The notes: generated from the sequence alone by a model not told the origin. A stretch of 64,000 bases of DNA from Psococerastis gibbosa (GCA_963971405.1 OZ020491.1:9666855-9730854), one strand, 5' to 3'; numbered from the stretch's first letter, positions 1-12,196 are shown. Translations and numbers: made by a program.

Positions 1-551
1 AAGGCGATTTCGTCCATCATAACATTAATACCAGACTTGGTACTGGACGCAACCTAAAAACTTTGAAACCGAATACGGAACACTTTATGCACTCGCATAT
101 GTATAAGTCTATTCCGTTGTACAATTCCCTACCGGACAACATAAAAGACACCGTCAGCATAACTAGTTTCAGGACTCTTATTAACTACCTAATTTCTTCC
201 AACCCTAATAACATCACGTCCTTACTTGGCAACTAGAGTTAATGAAAATTGAGATATATACTGTAACGTGCGGATGTTCTCTTAGTGTCGATTGTGAACC
301 AATATTTTCATTTTTTATTCTTTTAGCCTACATTAATTCAGTTAATGCATAATTATTCTCTATTAACGTTTAAATTTTTTTATATATTTATTTATTTATT
401 ACTTGTATTAATTTTCACTTGTGCTAATTTTTCACTTGTACTTTTAAAGGGGGGCCCAGCACGGGACCTTTCCTTTGGGCCCCTCCTCCATTTCTTTTTT
501 AATATTGTAAATGTTGTTTTGATTTGATTTAATAAATTTGATTTGATTTGA
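1..551 (+). mobile_element. Non-LTR retrotransposon, 3' fragment (RT C-terminus plus 3' UTR)
   Basis: The frame from base 3 is open to a TAG at 234-236. It reads INTRLGTGRNLKTLKPN then SIPLYNSLPDNIK, clearly homologous to the C-terminus of the reverse transcriptase ORF at 14168-15442 ([29 protein letters not shown]). A 3' UTR follows, with a GC-rich imperfect hairpin around 449-488 (GGGCCC...GGGCCC), and the element ends in TTGATTTGATT repeats at about 519-551. The same 3' UTR recurs in reverse at 42620-42742. The 5' part lies outside the window or is truncated. The 3' end abuts a MITE interrupted inside its left terminal repeat. Confidence 0.75.
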
Positions 552-1001
552 AGTGTGGTGTTGACGGACATTTCAATTTTACTCTATGCCATAGTTAAAA
601 TTGATATAATATGATATAATGATCATAGACTAAAATCACGCGCTGCAAACAATAACAAACTAAAATGGAGTCATGGAATATGTTAAGTACAAACATTTTA
701 ATAGATTGTTTATAAAACAGTTTTCATCCATTAAACAGATCGGTGAAGGTCGGTCTTACTTCGGATCTCCTACTATTATTAGGTTTTATTAAAAATAATA
801 AGTGTAAGAAGAAAACAAATACAAACAAAATTTCAAAAAACAAATGCAAACAAGTTTCAAAAATTTGGCGCATACGTGCCATTAGAAAAAAAGTGATCAA
901 TAGTTGAAAAAACAAGTGGAATGTAGTGTATCAATGAAAAATTGAAATGTCCGTCAATTTCACATTTACTACTGACTATTTACGTAGTTGGAATAAGCGC
1001 C
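552..1001. mobile_element. PIF/Harbinger-like MITE (family M1), left end interrupted
   Basis: About 450 bp nearly collinear with the complete copy at 51816-52294. The right inverted repeat ends GGAATAAGCGCC and is followed by TAA, the expected 3-bp target site. The left inverted repeat lacks its outer ~40 bp because the retrotransposon tail at 519-551 joins it there. No coding capacity; shadow reading frames have no protein signature. Confidence 0.7.
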
Positions 1002-1058
1002 TAAATAAAGTGCAGGAATAAGTCAATAATAGAAAAAATGTTTTTCATTTTTTTTTAG

Positions 1059-1144
1059 GTATTTCAAGGAAAAGAAAACGTGGAAGCCATGGAGGATCCC
1101 ATGATGCCCGACGATAGTATCGTCCAACTTCTTAACCCAAACCA
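1059..1144 (+). CDS. Zinc-finger gene, first visible coding exon
   Basis: A T-rich tract and AG at 1057-1058 precede the exon; the donor GTAAGT starts at 1145. It encodes VFQGKENVEAMEDPMMPDD and on to LLNPN. It ends two bases into a codon completed by the next exon (CA|G = Gln). Kept as coding because the phase matches and both splice sites are strong. Met at 1089 may be the start or internal. Confidence 0.7.
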
Positions 1145-3168
1145 GTAAGTTTTTTTTTATGGGAAATTGTGCTGCCTTCAAGGTCAATTCAACATAATTA
1201 TTTTGTTTGATCTGCATTACAATACTGGCGAAGGCCCACCTCTAAACAGTTTATTGACCACAAAAATATGGCCTCAACCAAACTAATAACCATCGGTAAT
1301 TATTATTTATTAGCGTCTGCGTCTAGAAATTATGCAAGCCTCCCACGCAGACAGCAGGAAATCCCACCACCTGTCCACCAGATTTAATTAATAAAGCGGG
1401 GTTTCCACCGACCTCCCATTGCAGAATGCAAATGACTTTGACGGAAATTTTTGTTTTACTCGTATGCCATAGTTAAAATTGATCAATGATCATAGAGTAA
1501 AATCACAAACAAACAAACTAAAATTAAAAAATGGCGTCATGGGATATGTTAAGTACAAACATTTTAATAGATTTCTATAAAAAGAAAAATTCTAATTTCC
1601 GTCAATGTCATTTGCATTCTGCAATGAGAGGTCGTCGGAAACCCCGCCTAAGTCTTGAATATCTGCTACCACGTCACCGTATGTGTATTTTGCACTTAGA
1701 GGTAGGTGGAAACCGCGCCTAAGTTCTTTAAACGTACACATAGTGCGCAACAAAGGCGCTTTAAAGTTCTGAGAAAGTTCGCACGAGCCTTTCTGAGCAT
1801 ACGCTTGAAAACTAAAATGGAGTCAAAATGATACAGAAAAAAACATGGTTAAAACTGACTTACTGAGCTTAATTCTTTTAGGGAGGATGGTTTCTTGGAA
1901 CTTCGTACAGAAGACGGCCAACTGGTGCAGGTGTTTACAACTATTCCGTCTCTGCCAACGGAGGTGGATCCAATCTCCGGAACCTCGTCCGTTGTCGCGG
2001 ACCAGCCACCGCCTTCTAAACGGATCGGGCTGGCGTGCTCCACGTGCCAGAAGGTGTTCCCCAAGCGCTCCATGTTGATCCGCCATGAACGGGTCCATAC
2101 TGGCGAACGACCGTTTTCTTGTGAGGAGTGTGATATGAGCTTCAATCAGCGCTCTGTGCTGAATGCCCATATATTAATGCATAAGGGTATGTTAATGTTT
2201 ATTTATGCGATGTGTTTTTGGCTTATTCCCCTTAAGTTAAGTCAGGACATGTAGAGTAGTGGTAGGGACTCTGAATTTCACCCGAAACATTGGTTGTTGG
2301 TTCGAGTCCCACACTTGCTACATTTTCTGGCCATGCTTCGGAGGGCATGTAAAGTAGGTGGTCCCGAGTCTTCCTAGTTGAGTGTAAGAGAGGGTTTTAT
2401 AGCCCTAACTCCACTAGGTTTGGCTTAGTAATAGAACAAAGGAAGTCAATATTTATATATTTATTTATTTAAGTTACTGAAGAAAGATCCTCAGGACATT
2501 ATATTGGAAAACCGAGAATTCGGGACTAGAACCGACGAGTAACACAATGCTCCAGAAGAGTGATTAATAATTATATATTTAAAAAAATTGCACTTAATTC
2601 CACAAAATAAGTCTGAAAACGGTGTTACACCGAAACAGCTATTACTTATTAAAAATTTATGTTGTGGAATTAAGTGCAATTTTTTATGAATATAATATAC
2701 GTGTACTTATTATTCGTGTTTCACTTCCACGAAGTCACTGAATAAAGTCTCTCATGGATGCTCCAGAAGAGCATAGATCGTGGGTTCTAGTCACGCATTG
2801 TCCAGTTTTTCTTCATTCTCTACTTTCGGATATGGTTTACATGGTTTCCTTCCAGATTTCCATTGCTGCAGTGTTTTATTTATTTTTTTCTTTCTTTAGG
2901 TGAAAAACCCCACTCGTGCCCATACTGCAGTTACACCTGCACTCAAAGGGGCAATCTCAACGCCCACATTCGAAGAATTCACCAATTTGTTTACGATTTA
3001 AGCGCTGGTTCCATGACTGTTAAGAAAAAGCCAAAAACATCTACTTTGCGGAAGCCAAATGCTGTACCAGTGGAATCGACTATGCCACCAGAACCTTTAG
3101 ATCTCGTCGATGATAGAAATGCTGATTTCGAACAGGTGATGGGAGAATTGTTCCCGCAGGTCACGTAA
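1059..3168 (+). CDS. C2H2 zinc-finger protein, three fingers (3' exons)
   Basis: Three exons join in frame: 1059-1144, 1882-2186 and 2900-3168, each with GT-AG borders. Counting from the ATG at 1089 the product is 209 aa. An acidic, Met-rich N-terminus precedes three canonical C2H2 fingers (C-x2-C-x12-H-x3/4-H) at about residues 71-91, 99-119 and 127-148. They are joined by TGERPFS and KGEKPHS linkers, the usual DNA-binding spacing. The tail after finger 3 is basic, then acidic, ending FPQVT. Family knowledge suggests a nuclear sequence-specific DNA-binding protein. The frame stays open upstream of ATG 1089 to the acceptor at 1058, so more 5' exons may exist outside the window. I do not recognise the orthologue. 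Confidence 0.85.
1395..1648. mobile_element. PIF/Harbinger-like MITE (family M2)
   Basis: Terminal inverted repeats GCGGGGTTTCCACCGACCT / GTCGTCGGAAACCCCGCC extend inward as GCATTCTGCAAT arms and are flanked by TAA at 1392-1394 and 1649-1651. The same element lies nested in another MITE at 32168-32398. It sits in the first visible intron of the zinc-finger gene. Confidence 0.7.
1649..1722. mobile_element. Right-arm remnant of the M3 MITE
   Basis: TAAGTCTTGAATATCTGCTACCACGTCACCG resembles the right arm of the complete M3 element at 32097-32469, in which M2 is also inserted. The opposite arm is not visible left of 1392, so this is the remains of a similar nested pair. Confidence 0.5.
1882..2186 (+). 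CDS. Zinc-finger gene, exon with fingers 1 and 2
   Basis: Acceptor AG at 1880-1881 after a T-rich tract; donor GTATGT at 2187. Encodes a linker with ELRTEDGQLVQV, then finger 1 (CSTC...HERVH) and finger 2 (CEEC...HILMH). It ends with the first base of the glycine codon that opens the GEKPH linker. Confidence 0.88.
2243..2474 (+). mobile_element. tRNA-like SINE, family A
   Basis: The head has a B-box-like GGTTCGAGTCCC and an upstream A-box-like stretch (GTAGAGTAGTGGTAGGG). The body reads TTCTGGCCATGCTTCGGAGG. The 3' end CTAGTTGAGTGTAAGAGAGG, then a GCCCTAACTCC...CTAGG segment, leads to a TTTATTTATTT tail. Other copies lie at 24603-24735, 41976-42130, 44390-44605, 45179-45315 (-) and 53925-54020 (-). 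It lies in the intron before the last zinc-finger exon. Confidence 0.75.
2581..2684. repeat. Palindromic hairpin sequence
   Basis: AAAAAATTGCACTTAATTCC is matched by its reverse complement GGAATTAAGTGCAATTTTTT about 60 bp later, so the segment could fold into a long hairpin. It is probably a small foldback or MITE remnant in the zinc-finger intron. Confidence 0.5.
2900..3168 (+). CDS. Zinc-finger gene, last coding exon (finger 3 and C-terminus)
   Basis: Acceptor AG at 2898-2899 after TTTTTTTCTTTCTTT. Starts within the Gly codon of GEKPHS, then finger 3 (CPYC...HIRRIH), a Lys-rich stretch (VKKKPK), and a Pro/acidic end FPQVT with TAA at 3166-3168. Confidence 0.88.
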
Positions 3169-3266
3169 CGCTATAATGTAGCAAATGTCACATAATATAT
3201 TATAGAATAGATTATACATTTAGAAAAGTGAAACGCGCTGTGGGCCAAGTGAAATACTAGTGTATT

Positions 3267-4122
3267 GTGGCAGCCCGAAATTTAATACTTTTTATTTTTT
3301 ATTTAATTAACTAAGCATGTTGTTAAAGATTTGGCTTATCAAAGTTGTAGAAGACTACTTCATGCATCATATAATTAGGTATTTTTAGTTTTCGAAATTG
3401 TAGTTTTTTACAAAATCGATTATACGTGAAAAGTTATTTATAAAATATTTACCTGTTTCTGAAAAAACTTTGATTATGATTATGAATTTTGAATACTAAA
3501 AATACCTTAATAGGGGTTTTCACAGTGTTCGTGCTATCGAGTTATACCTAGTTAAGTGTGTTATATCAAGTTAAGTTAACACACCGATAACCAAGCTAAC
3601 CAGCGTGCTACCCTAAAAGCACTTCCAAGTTGGTTAACTGTGCTATTTAACTTGCGCTGCGATCGATAGCTCAGGTTTGACCGCCGCCATCTTTGTTTTT
3701 GTTGATTAATTTGAAACACACGTTTAAAATGTTGTAGTATTTAAATTTATTTGTATAATCTATTATCACAAGCAATTACCGTAATACTTAAAATTATAAT
3801 AACGAAAATGAACAAAAAATATAACCAAATGTGGCACTAGAACTAGAATTCTGCCACTTTCTTTAAAACCGTGCCACGAACGTCTGACTACTACCACGTT
3901 GTTTACCCTGTTAAATATAGCAAGATAAATCACTCCCGAGGTAGTGGAGGTACACTCACGATTGTGTGTTAACTTGGATAGCACATCTAACTCGATAACA
4001 CCAACACTGTCAACACCTCTATTATACGATGCATGAAGTAGCCTTCTACAACTTTGATGAGGCAAATCTTTAATAAAATGCTTAGTTCATTAAATAAAAA
4101 GTATTAAATTTCGGGCTGCCAC
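3267..4122. mobile_element. Non-autonomous TIR element, 856 bp, downstream of the zinc-finger gene
   Basis: Long terminal inverted repeats of about 105-115 bp: the left arm starts GTGGCAGCCCGAAATTTAAT and the right arm ends ATTAAATTTCGGGCTGCCAC. Both contain the GTAGAAG..ACTTCATGCATC block. An AATAAA at about 4093-4098 in the right arm could serve as a poly(A) signal for the upstream gene. Related arms occur at 57689-58091. No transposase frame is seen inside. Confidence 0.65.
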
Positions 4123-5503
4123 TTTCCTACGGGCTGTAACTCTGTTACTCTTATGATAAAATCGGAATACCCTCACAAAACGTCTTTTTATCCAAAGTCG
4201 GTATTATCGATTTTAGAGCCATCAGAAAAAAACCATTAGAAATGCTCTTCTACATTTCGATAATATGACATGTTCACTAGCACCAATTCGCCACAGTTCT
4301 TGAACCCCTTCCTCACGACTACATTTAATGTTTTTTGTACAAATTAAATTCAATAATTGTGGTCAATCTGTGTTAGAAACATGTAATGTATCAAAATGTT
4401 TGTCTTGATATTTTTGATCGCTCTGCGATTGATACTTAATAAGAAATTTGCTTTTTACATTTATAGATTTTCCCCCTCCACCTGTGATATTTCGATAGCG
4501 ACTGTGTGCTATGTACGTACTATTATTAACTTCTGGTACTCCATATTATACTATTATTATTATTACTATTATTGAAAATTGTAATATATGCTCCTTGTCC
4601 AGGGAATACTGGACAAGGAAAAGAAAGAAGGAAGAAGAACCATCGGCATGTCTATGTTAACTATTATATTCTGATACTGTACAGTGTATAGTGTATGCTA
4701 GTAATTGCTGCTATTCGATATAGTTGTTTTAAAGAAAACATCAGCCCAAGGCACTAAGAGTTAGTTACGAGGATACAACTATGGCTACTGGTGACAGCAT
4801 AAATGGGATTATATTTATTTTTCAATAATAACTCATGTTTCTTACTGAAAGATAGATCGTCTCTACTTCCCGCCATAATTCAAACTGGTCGGCGTGTTTT
4901 TTTTTTTCTTTCCTGTGCCTCAAATATAACACTTTACACTTACAATCGTTAAGACTGGCTTTGGAGAACATTCACTACGGCATCAGGGTTCTGCTAATTA
5001 GCCATGCGGCGAATTCATAAGAAACATATGAACATATGTAGCATCGATTAAAAAATTAACATTAACATATTATATTATATTATTATATATTTATTAAATT
5101 TTGGTGGGGCCAGCTGCCCCCTGTTTCCGCCTATGTCAAGGACAATCTCTTTTATGGTGAGCCACAGCTATAGCAGAATTGCTACTTAATTTTTCATCAA
5201 ATTTGTGGCATGTTTCTTACCCCAAAATTATGTTTTAATTTTTGACTAGCCTATATCGATAGAGTCTCATAGCATATTTTTGTCATTGTTTTCTTTTCAA
5301 TCTTCCAATAAATACACATGCTTTCTTCAGAGTTATAGTGACGGGTAACTGTTAGGCCTGATTTACAGAAAACCTTTTTTTAATTACGTCAGAGCTTTAG
5401 AGTTCCGCAATCAGCTTCCTTGTAGCCCAATACACCGCATAAACCTCTGCCATATTTTGGTGAGTTTTCAATTTTTTCTCCCTTAGATGCAGACACATTA
5501 ATA
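4123..5503. other. AT-rich intergenic stretch, no gene seen
   Basis: No exon, RNA gene or clear terminal repeat could be supported. GTCCAGGGAATACTGGACAAGG near 4599-4620 is a short palindrome-like motif that recurs loosely near 9275 and 18660. Confidence 0.4.
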
Positions 5504-8500
5504 ATTAATAATAATAATAATTGTTTCTTTATTGCACTAGGCTCCCCTAGCGGAGTTAGGGCCTTCGGGCCCTTTCTTACACTCAACTAGAGGGCTAGTT
5601 AATTAGTGTTACAAAGCTGTAAATACAAAAATCGTTGCAAATATACAAAAAATGATAACACTCATTCACACATGGAGAGCACATCAGTTCTTGGCGAATC
5701 TAGTGTATTAGCCTAATTAGATGCTCCCGATAGCGAACTTTGAAAATTGGAAGAGAGGGAGATTCTTTTATGTGGGTGGGGAGGGAGGTCCATAGGAGAA
5801 CTAACGAGACGAGGAAGGAGGCATGAAAGGTTTGGGTTAAATGAGTAGGTATAACGAGAAGATCGTCCCTTCGAGTATTGTAGTGTCGGTTTGACAGAGG
5901 CTGAAAAAAGGACCGAAAGTATGAAGGAGCAACGCCATTGAGGATTTTATATATTAAAGTGCCTGGATGCAGCTTCCTTCTACCTTCGAGTTAAAGCCAA
6001 GGAATACTAACATAAAATGGGGTGGCCCTGTCTCTGTAGGGGGTATTGCAACAAAAGCGAATACAGCAGTTTTGTGCACGTTGCAGTCTTGCTTGCAAGT
6101 CAACGGAAAGATTAGTAAGGAGGCTATCACAGTAGTCGAAATGTGGAAATACAAGTGACTGAACTAGCCGAATTTTGAGTCTTTTGGGTAGAAAGTTATC
6201 GAGTGAGCGTAGTGAATGCAGGCTGAAAAAGGCTTTTCTACAGATACTGGATACTTGTTCGTGTCACGAAAGGGTGGAGTCAAGCATCACTCCAAGGTTT
6301 TTAACAACGGGAGATAGGGAAATTTTTGTATTGCCCAACATCAGATCAGGATGATTTTCAATTGAAAATTTATTTAGCATTTTGTGTGTGCCGAAGACGA
6401 TAGCTTGACATTTTGAGGGGTTTAACTTTAGGAGGTTGGCCTCACTCCACTCAAAGACTCGTGCTAGATCTTCGTTGAGTTTGTTGAATGCTGATACAGT
6501 TTCTGCAATGGTGAAATGTAAGTCTGATAGTCATCAACATAACCATGATGTTTAGTGTGTCTAAAGCACTTTTTAATATCAGTTACCGCACAGGAGAAGA
6601 GGAGAGGGGCAAGGACTCCCCCCTGTGGAACACCGATAAGGGAAGAAGATCAGATTTAGTAGATTTACATAAAACAGTTTGCCACCGACAAGTCAGGTAA
6701 GATTTGATCCATGCAACTGCGCCATAATGAGAGAGATGAAAAAAATGTTCAAGTTTCGATAGTAGTACATCGAAATTGACGCAGTTGAAAGCGAGGCTGA
6801 AGTCTAGTAGCACAACAAAGGGTAAGTTGCTGATTATCCATGGCAAAACGTATGCCATCGATTATATGAAGAAGAGCTCTATTGGTGCTGTGGTACGGGT
6901 GGGAGCCCGACTGCTGGGTGTCAAAGAGTTCATTTTCAATGAAAAAGTTTGATAACTGATCATGAGCAATGTATTCTAAGCATTTCGAAAGTGCTGGAAG
7001 TATGCTAATTGGCCTGAAATCAGACCTCTGGGTAAGGTTTGATTTCTTGGGCAGCGGTCTGACATGAGCTGTCTTCCACTGAGAAGGAAAGACAGACTCA
7101 GTAAAAGATAAATTAATGACAGCAGTAAGCGGTTCCAACAGGGCTTCGCTGATTAAAGAGACCATTTGCATGGATATATTATCCGATCCAATGGCCTTGG
7201 ATTTGATGCGTTTAATGCTGCGGAGGACGTCATTACTGGACACGGTCTTGAAGATGAACCTGGTGGGTGAAGCGATATTGTGGATGTAGTCTCCTGAATG
7301 ATACTAGGATTAGGTGATTGGGGGGCAACAAAAAAATTGTTAAGGGCATTTAAGTCTTAGTCTAATCACCGGAGAAGGAGGAAGGGCCTATGCCAGATGC
7401 CTTGAGAATTTTCCATGTTTTTTTCGAATTGAGTGAAGAGGACAGACCGTAGTAGAAGCGTAGCTTAGAATTACGTATGAACTTCTTGACCTTATTTCTG
7501 AGGACTTTATAACTATCAAAATTGGTTTGAGTCTTTTCCTGCTTGTAAAGAGAGAACGATGCATCGCGGAAACGTCTCATCTCATGAATTTGGACAGTCA
7601 TCCATGGCGCTTTGGGTTTTTTATTCGAATGATTTTAAAAGGAGCATGCTCATCAAATACTTCCACCATTAACTGGTTGAACTTTGGCATCGTTTGTTTG
7701 GCATCGACCCCATGTAGACTATCGATTTCTGACCATGGCAGGGAAAAAGCAGAAGGTTTCAGATTTTGAACATTGCAGTTTATAAAGTCCCTGAGTGTGA
7801 TTGTAAATGGTTCATATTTAGGGGCCTTTACCGAATATGACAAGTGAATAAGGTCATGCTTTGAGATTTCAACAATAGGTATTTGCCCAAAGGATGCTGC
7901 CTTATGACGCTGTGACACCATAATATGGTCAATTGTGGAGAACGAACCAGGTAAATGGTGGGTGGAGAGGAGAGGAAGCAATGACAATCCACTCATCCTG
8001 AGAATGTTCTGCACGCGGCGGACATCAGTTGTTTTTCTCTAAATTGACATTCCAGTCACCCATTATAATAACGTCAGTGTACGATGGGACGAGCTGAAGA
8101 ATGACGTCTTCAAGGTCAGTAATATGACCTACGTTGGGGGCCTTGTACACTGTGCCAAGAAAAATTTTCTGAAAATTAAACATAATTTCAATTAATAGAA
8201 ATTCAGGTCGGTTGCACTGGGCAGCTTTTGCGACAACTTTGAACCTCAAATCCTCCCTCCGCCTGCTTTCCCAATCCTATCTGACCTAATAAGTTTGTAG
8301 CCGGAGATGGTAGCTTTGGTATCAGGCAGAGGCGGAACCAACCAGGTTTCAGAGACAGCAATACAATGTGGGGAATGACAGTGATTTTCAAACAAAAAAG
8401 TGCATTCGTCAATGTGTGCTGAAAGGGAGCTTGCATTTATGTGACAACAGTGAAAGAGACGAGGATGGCGAGAGTAGGCTTGCTGAAGAATACATGAGGG

Positions 8501-8690
8501 TGAGGGTACAGGAGGAAGGTCAAGAAGGATGTCGGCAAGGTCGCTACTAGGGGCATCAATATCGATCGCACATAGGTCAATAAAGGACTCAGCCATAATC
8601 AAAGTTGAAGAAATTAAAACTGTATATCGGTGTCACCAACATTGGTTCGCACTCCAACATAACTTTCACGCAACCATTCACACAATCACA
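5504..8690 (-). mobile_element. Decayed non-LTR retrotransposon (endonuclease + RT), minus strand
   Basis: Reading leftwards, frame-shifted blocks give an APE-type endonuclease (8602-7598: HCIAVSETWL, GTVYKAPN, MGDWNVN, STIDHIMVS), a linker (7601-7362) and a reverse transcriptase (7243-6583: KTAHVRPLPKK, DFRPISILPALSK, VLLDFSLAFN). The catalytic YVDD is at 6530-6544. The C-terminus (about 6000-5600) carries IYKILNGVAPSYFRSF and LLWTSLPTHIKESP. Several frameshifts and stops make it inactive. The 3' end is GCCCTAACTCCGCTAGG... followed by an (ATT)n tail at 5500-5521. The order EN-RT is typical of CR1/L2/Jockey-type LINEs; the exact clade is uncertain. The 5' boundary near 8690 is approximate. 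Confidence 0.8.
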
Positions 8691-11655
8691 TCCATCAATT
8701 AATATTTTTCTAATCGCCCTTGTACATACATAAAACTCATTACATAAATAAATTACCTTTTCCATGAAAGGAAACTATTTAACTAGAACTACTCCGATCT
8801 AGTGTCATTCATCACAATATTCTTATTATATTTCAAAATTCTACCTGTATATTTTAATGTTTATTAGTATTTCCTTCAATTAAAAAACAATGCAACCATT
8901 CTCTTGTATTGCAACAATTTATTAATTTGAATTTCCCGCGCATATTTAAACACCGTCAGGTGACATCTTACTATTGCGGTATTAAAAAATAAACTCCGGT
9001 ATTAGGTTAATCCCTAATCGCCACAATAGGGCTGTTGATCGGTATCTGGGTAAGTTTTTTTTAATGTTTGCCCAGCAGCATCGGTCATGTGGGCCATCCC
9101 GCACTTATCTTAATTGATATGTCATTTACAGTCACGGATTTGTCAGGTTGTTCCATACCAGCTCCGTCTCTGGCAAGCCTATCTTTCCTCACTGCCATGG
9201 ATGGCAATTCAACATATTTTGTATTATTATGTATCTTTAATTTCATTATCGAATATGTAACTATTCGCCTCTTCTCCAGGGAATGATGGACAAGGGAGAG
9301 GGGGAGTCTAAAACAGGCTTGTGCTAAAATAATGCCAGATTTACTTTGAAACACATTTATTTCAACGTAGATAAACAGTGACAAGACTTCCTCTACTGAT
9401 AATTAGTATGCTGTACAATAAATACAAAGAAATACATCGCCTTATTAGACGGACAAAACTACGAATTTGTTTTCATTCAACAATGTACTAAGTGAGTTAC
9501 TACTGGTTTATTCCGCAGCGTAACAGCTGAGAATGTAAGGAAATTGAATCACTTACGAAAAATCAGCTGAGGTTTTGGAATCTGTTATTTCTCCAAAAAT
9601 CGAAAGAAAAACAGTTCATAAAATCAATAAATTGGGTAATAAAACTGACCAGGTTCCTCTTCAGAAATAATAAATTACTGAAAGACTTTAAAGTTTAAAG
9701 ACAGAGTCATGACCTATCCTTTTTCTTAATACTGCATCATATTTTATTTAGGTCAGTTTCCAAAAAAAAGTTGTTGCAACTTTCCAATTATTTTGTAAAC
9801 AAAGGCTGACCTGAGTTTATTGACAAAATTAATTAATATCTTGATGATCCACACCCGTAACCTTCTATAGACTTCATAAATAATACAAGATTGCATTTCC
9901 TCACATAAATTATTATTGCCATTTAAAAATAACAGATAAAGTGCATTTTATAGAATAGCAGAATAGTCTTCTCGAGATACGAGTAGTTTGTATTTTTTTT
10001 TTACGAAGTCTTCAAAAGACTATTTGCGGTTGCGGGCCATTAAAAGAGGCGTGGCAGTTAGAAAACTAACGCGGGGGGGGGGGGGGGGGTCTAGTAGCAG
10101 ACTGCCCTTATCATACTATAAATTACTCTACATACTGTATACATCCACATTTACTACCTATCAAAAATTGACAGTGTTACACAAGACACAAATGAAAAAC
10201 ACAGTGAAAGAATCATTTTCGTCTAACGCCGAATAGCCTGCGTAAATTTTCTACTTGTTTTTTTTTCAGCAAAAAGAAACGCACTTGCGACGCTCCGTTA
10301 ATTCTAACGCCCAGAATACGATTTTTAGTAGTTCAGGGACGCTGCTACATACATTCATTAGAAACTGATTTCAATACTTTTGTCACGTAGAGTACTTTTT
10401 AGGGTTGGTTATCTAGAGTCCTTCGCGCAAAAACACAAAGATAGTCTAAAATAAAAGAAAACGCTGCCTTAATGCTACGAATGCACACAAAAACTAGAAT
10501 TTTAATAAATATCACATTTGGTTTAAAAAATAAAAAAACTCATCATGAGACGAACCATAACTTGTTAAACAATTTAATTTGTTTGTGAATATTGGACTGG
10601 TTATATTTAATTTGCAACCCGTTGCCTATTCAGATATTTTTAAATTGCAACAAGTGCCAATGTCCTACACGCGTTCCCAGTCTGCCATTCCCAATTTCCC
10701 GTACAATAACAATGTTTTACTTCTTCTCTTTCTCCCTTCTTAGAACCCCCTTCAGGGTGTCTACGGACTCTCAATTCATACCTAAGACAATCTCTGTCGT
10801 TCGCACGATTTTTTCTTGGCCATGAGTTCAACTATGGAACTTACATAGCGCCAAGCCTTCGTGTTTAAACTTGCTACTTGATATGAATGAGGGGACCTCC
10901 CGATTATAGTGGATTCCGAGCCTTGAGCCTCTCACATGAATAATTATTTCTAATTAGAATAGGTGGCGAAATGACTTCCTATACGAAAGTCCAGATCGTT
11001 ACCCACTACACTACGACTATCACCAGCAACTCAATAACCGCATCCCACAAATACCAAATTCCCATCAGACCAGCAAGTGTAACAAGTCTGATACTGGCAA
11101 TATTTATCATGTACTGGGGTCATTGAGGCCATCGAACATAGCAGTATATTGGAGGCACAATGGTTTCAGATTGTTCGGACTGCAGCTAGGTGCTGCAAGT
11201 CATGATCCAATAAGCATTGTGTTACCATAAGCTATGGTCAATGGCACATGGCAAAATTATTTTACGAATTTATAAAATAAAATTAGTAATTTTGTAGTAT
11301 TTTGTACACACTTGATAGATAGGACTTAGAGAACGGCCCCTGAAAAGCGGTCCCGTGACAAGATCCGGAAAAATAACTACTTACCCCTAAATAACAGTCA
11401 ATAGAAGTAAAATAGACTATAAGGTCCAAGTAATATATCGGCTTAGAATAATATTAAGTGCCGCGCTCAGAAACGTTTTTGTGGAGAATACTGGAGGCAC
11501 CCCCAAGTTCCAATGCATAGTGATACCTCCACGAATCATTTCTAAGAGGTTAAGGACTCACTAGCATGCAAGGGCCGACACAGCGAACCCTCTTCGCCTT
11601 TTCGTAGGCTTGCGAGACAGTCACCAGGCCTGTGGAGAATTCGCCCACTTTATTA
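8691..11655. other. Intergenic region, no gene supported
   Basis: AT-rich DNA with a poly-G run at about 10073-10089. A diverged scrap at about 10870-10955 (TTGATATGAATGAGGGGACC) recurs near 54533-54595. The open frames have no recognisable domain. Confidence 0.4.
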
Positions 11656-11786
11656 GGGGTATTCACTGTGTTGGGTTTACCAACAAACAGCAAAGAAACT
11701 TTGGAGGTAAGTTAGGTTAGATTTTTTATTTCTATGGTTGGGTTATTCCTCTATTTTCCCTTTTCTACCGACACAGTGAATACCCC
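11656..11786. mobile_element. Short MITE with TA flanks (mariner-like)
   Basis: The ends GGGGTATTCACTGTGT and ACACAGTGAATACCCC are exact inverted repeats, flanked on both sides by TA. The same termini border the larger element at 42992-43463. A TA duplication suggests the Tc1/mariner superfamily. Confidence 0.6.
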
Positions 11787-12196
11787 TATAACAACAATGG
11801 ACACTTTTCTATAGAAAACCAAAATGGCGGGCCTCGTGATCCGTGCAAGCATTTTTCTTACATGAAAGTTGTCCATATGAAGTGATTAAATGAAGGAGGG
11901 CCATCTTTGGATATCAGATAATCTGCTTAACCCCTGAATATAGATGGATATAGGACACTTCGCCATGATATCATTACCGCAAGCAACTAACAAATGGCTG
12001 ATATGATACTTGCCAAGTCAGCTCTATACTTTATACGAAATGATACATTTCATTTTAGCGGTAAGGCTGTCCACGATTACGAAAGGAGTCGAACATTGGC
12101 GGGAAAATGACCGCTCTTCTCATGCCTTCCAAAACTGGGGCCAATTTTTATTAGTGACGGTCCCATACCATTGCAGAGGATCATTTCCGCTAACCA

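Noticed and set aside
5954-6158. Overlapping open frames on both strands near 5954-6158
   Set aside because: The minus-strand one is a piece of the LINE RT C-terminal region; the plus-strand one is its shadow.
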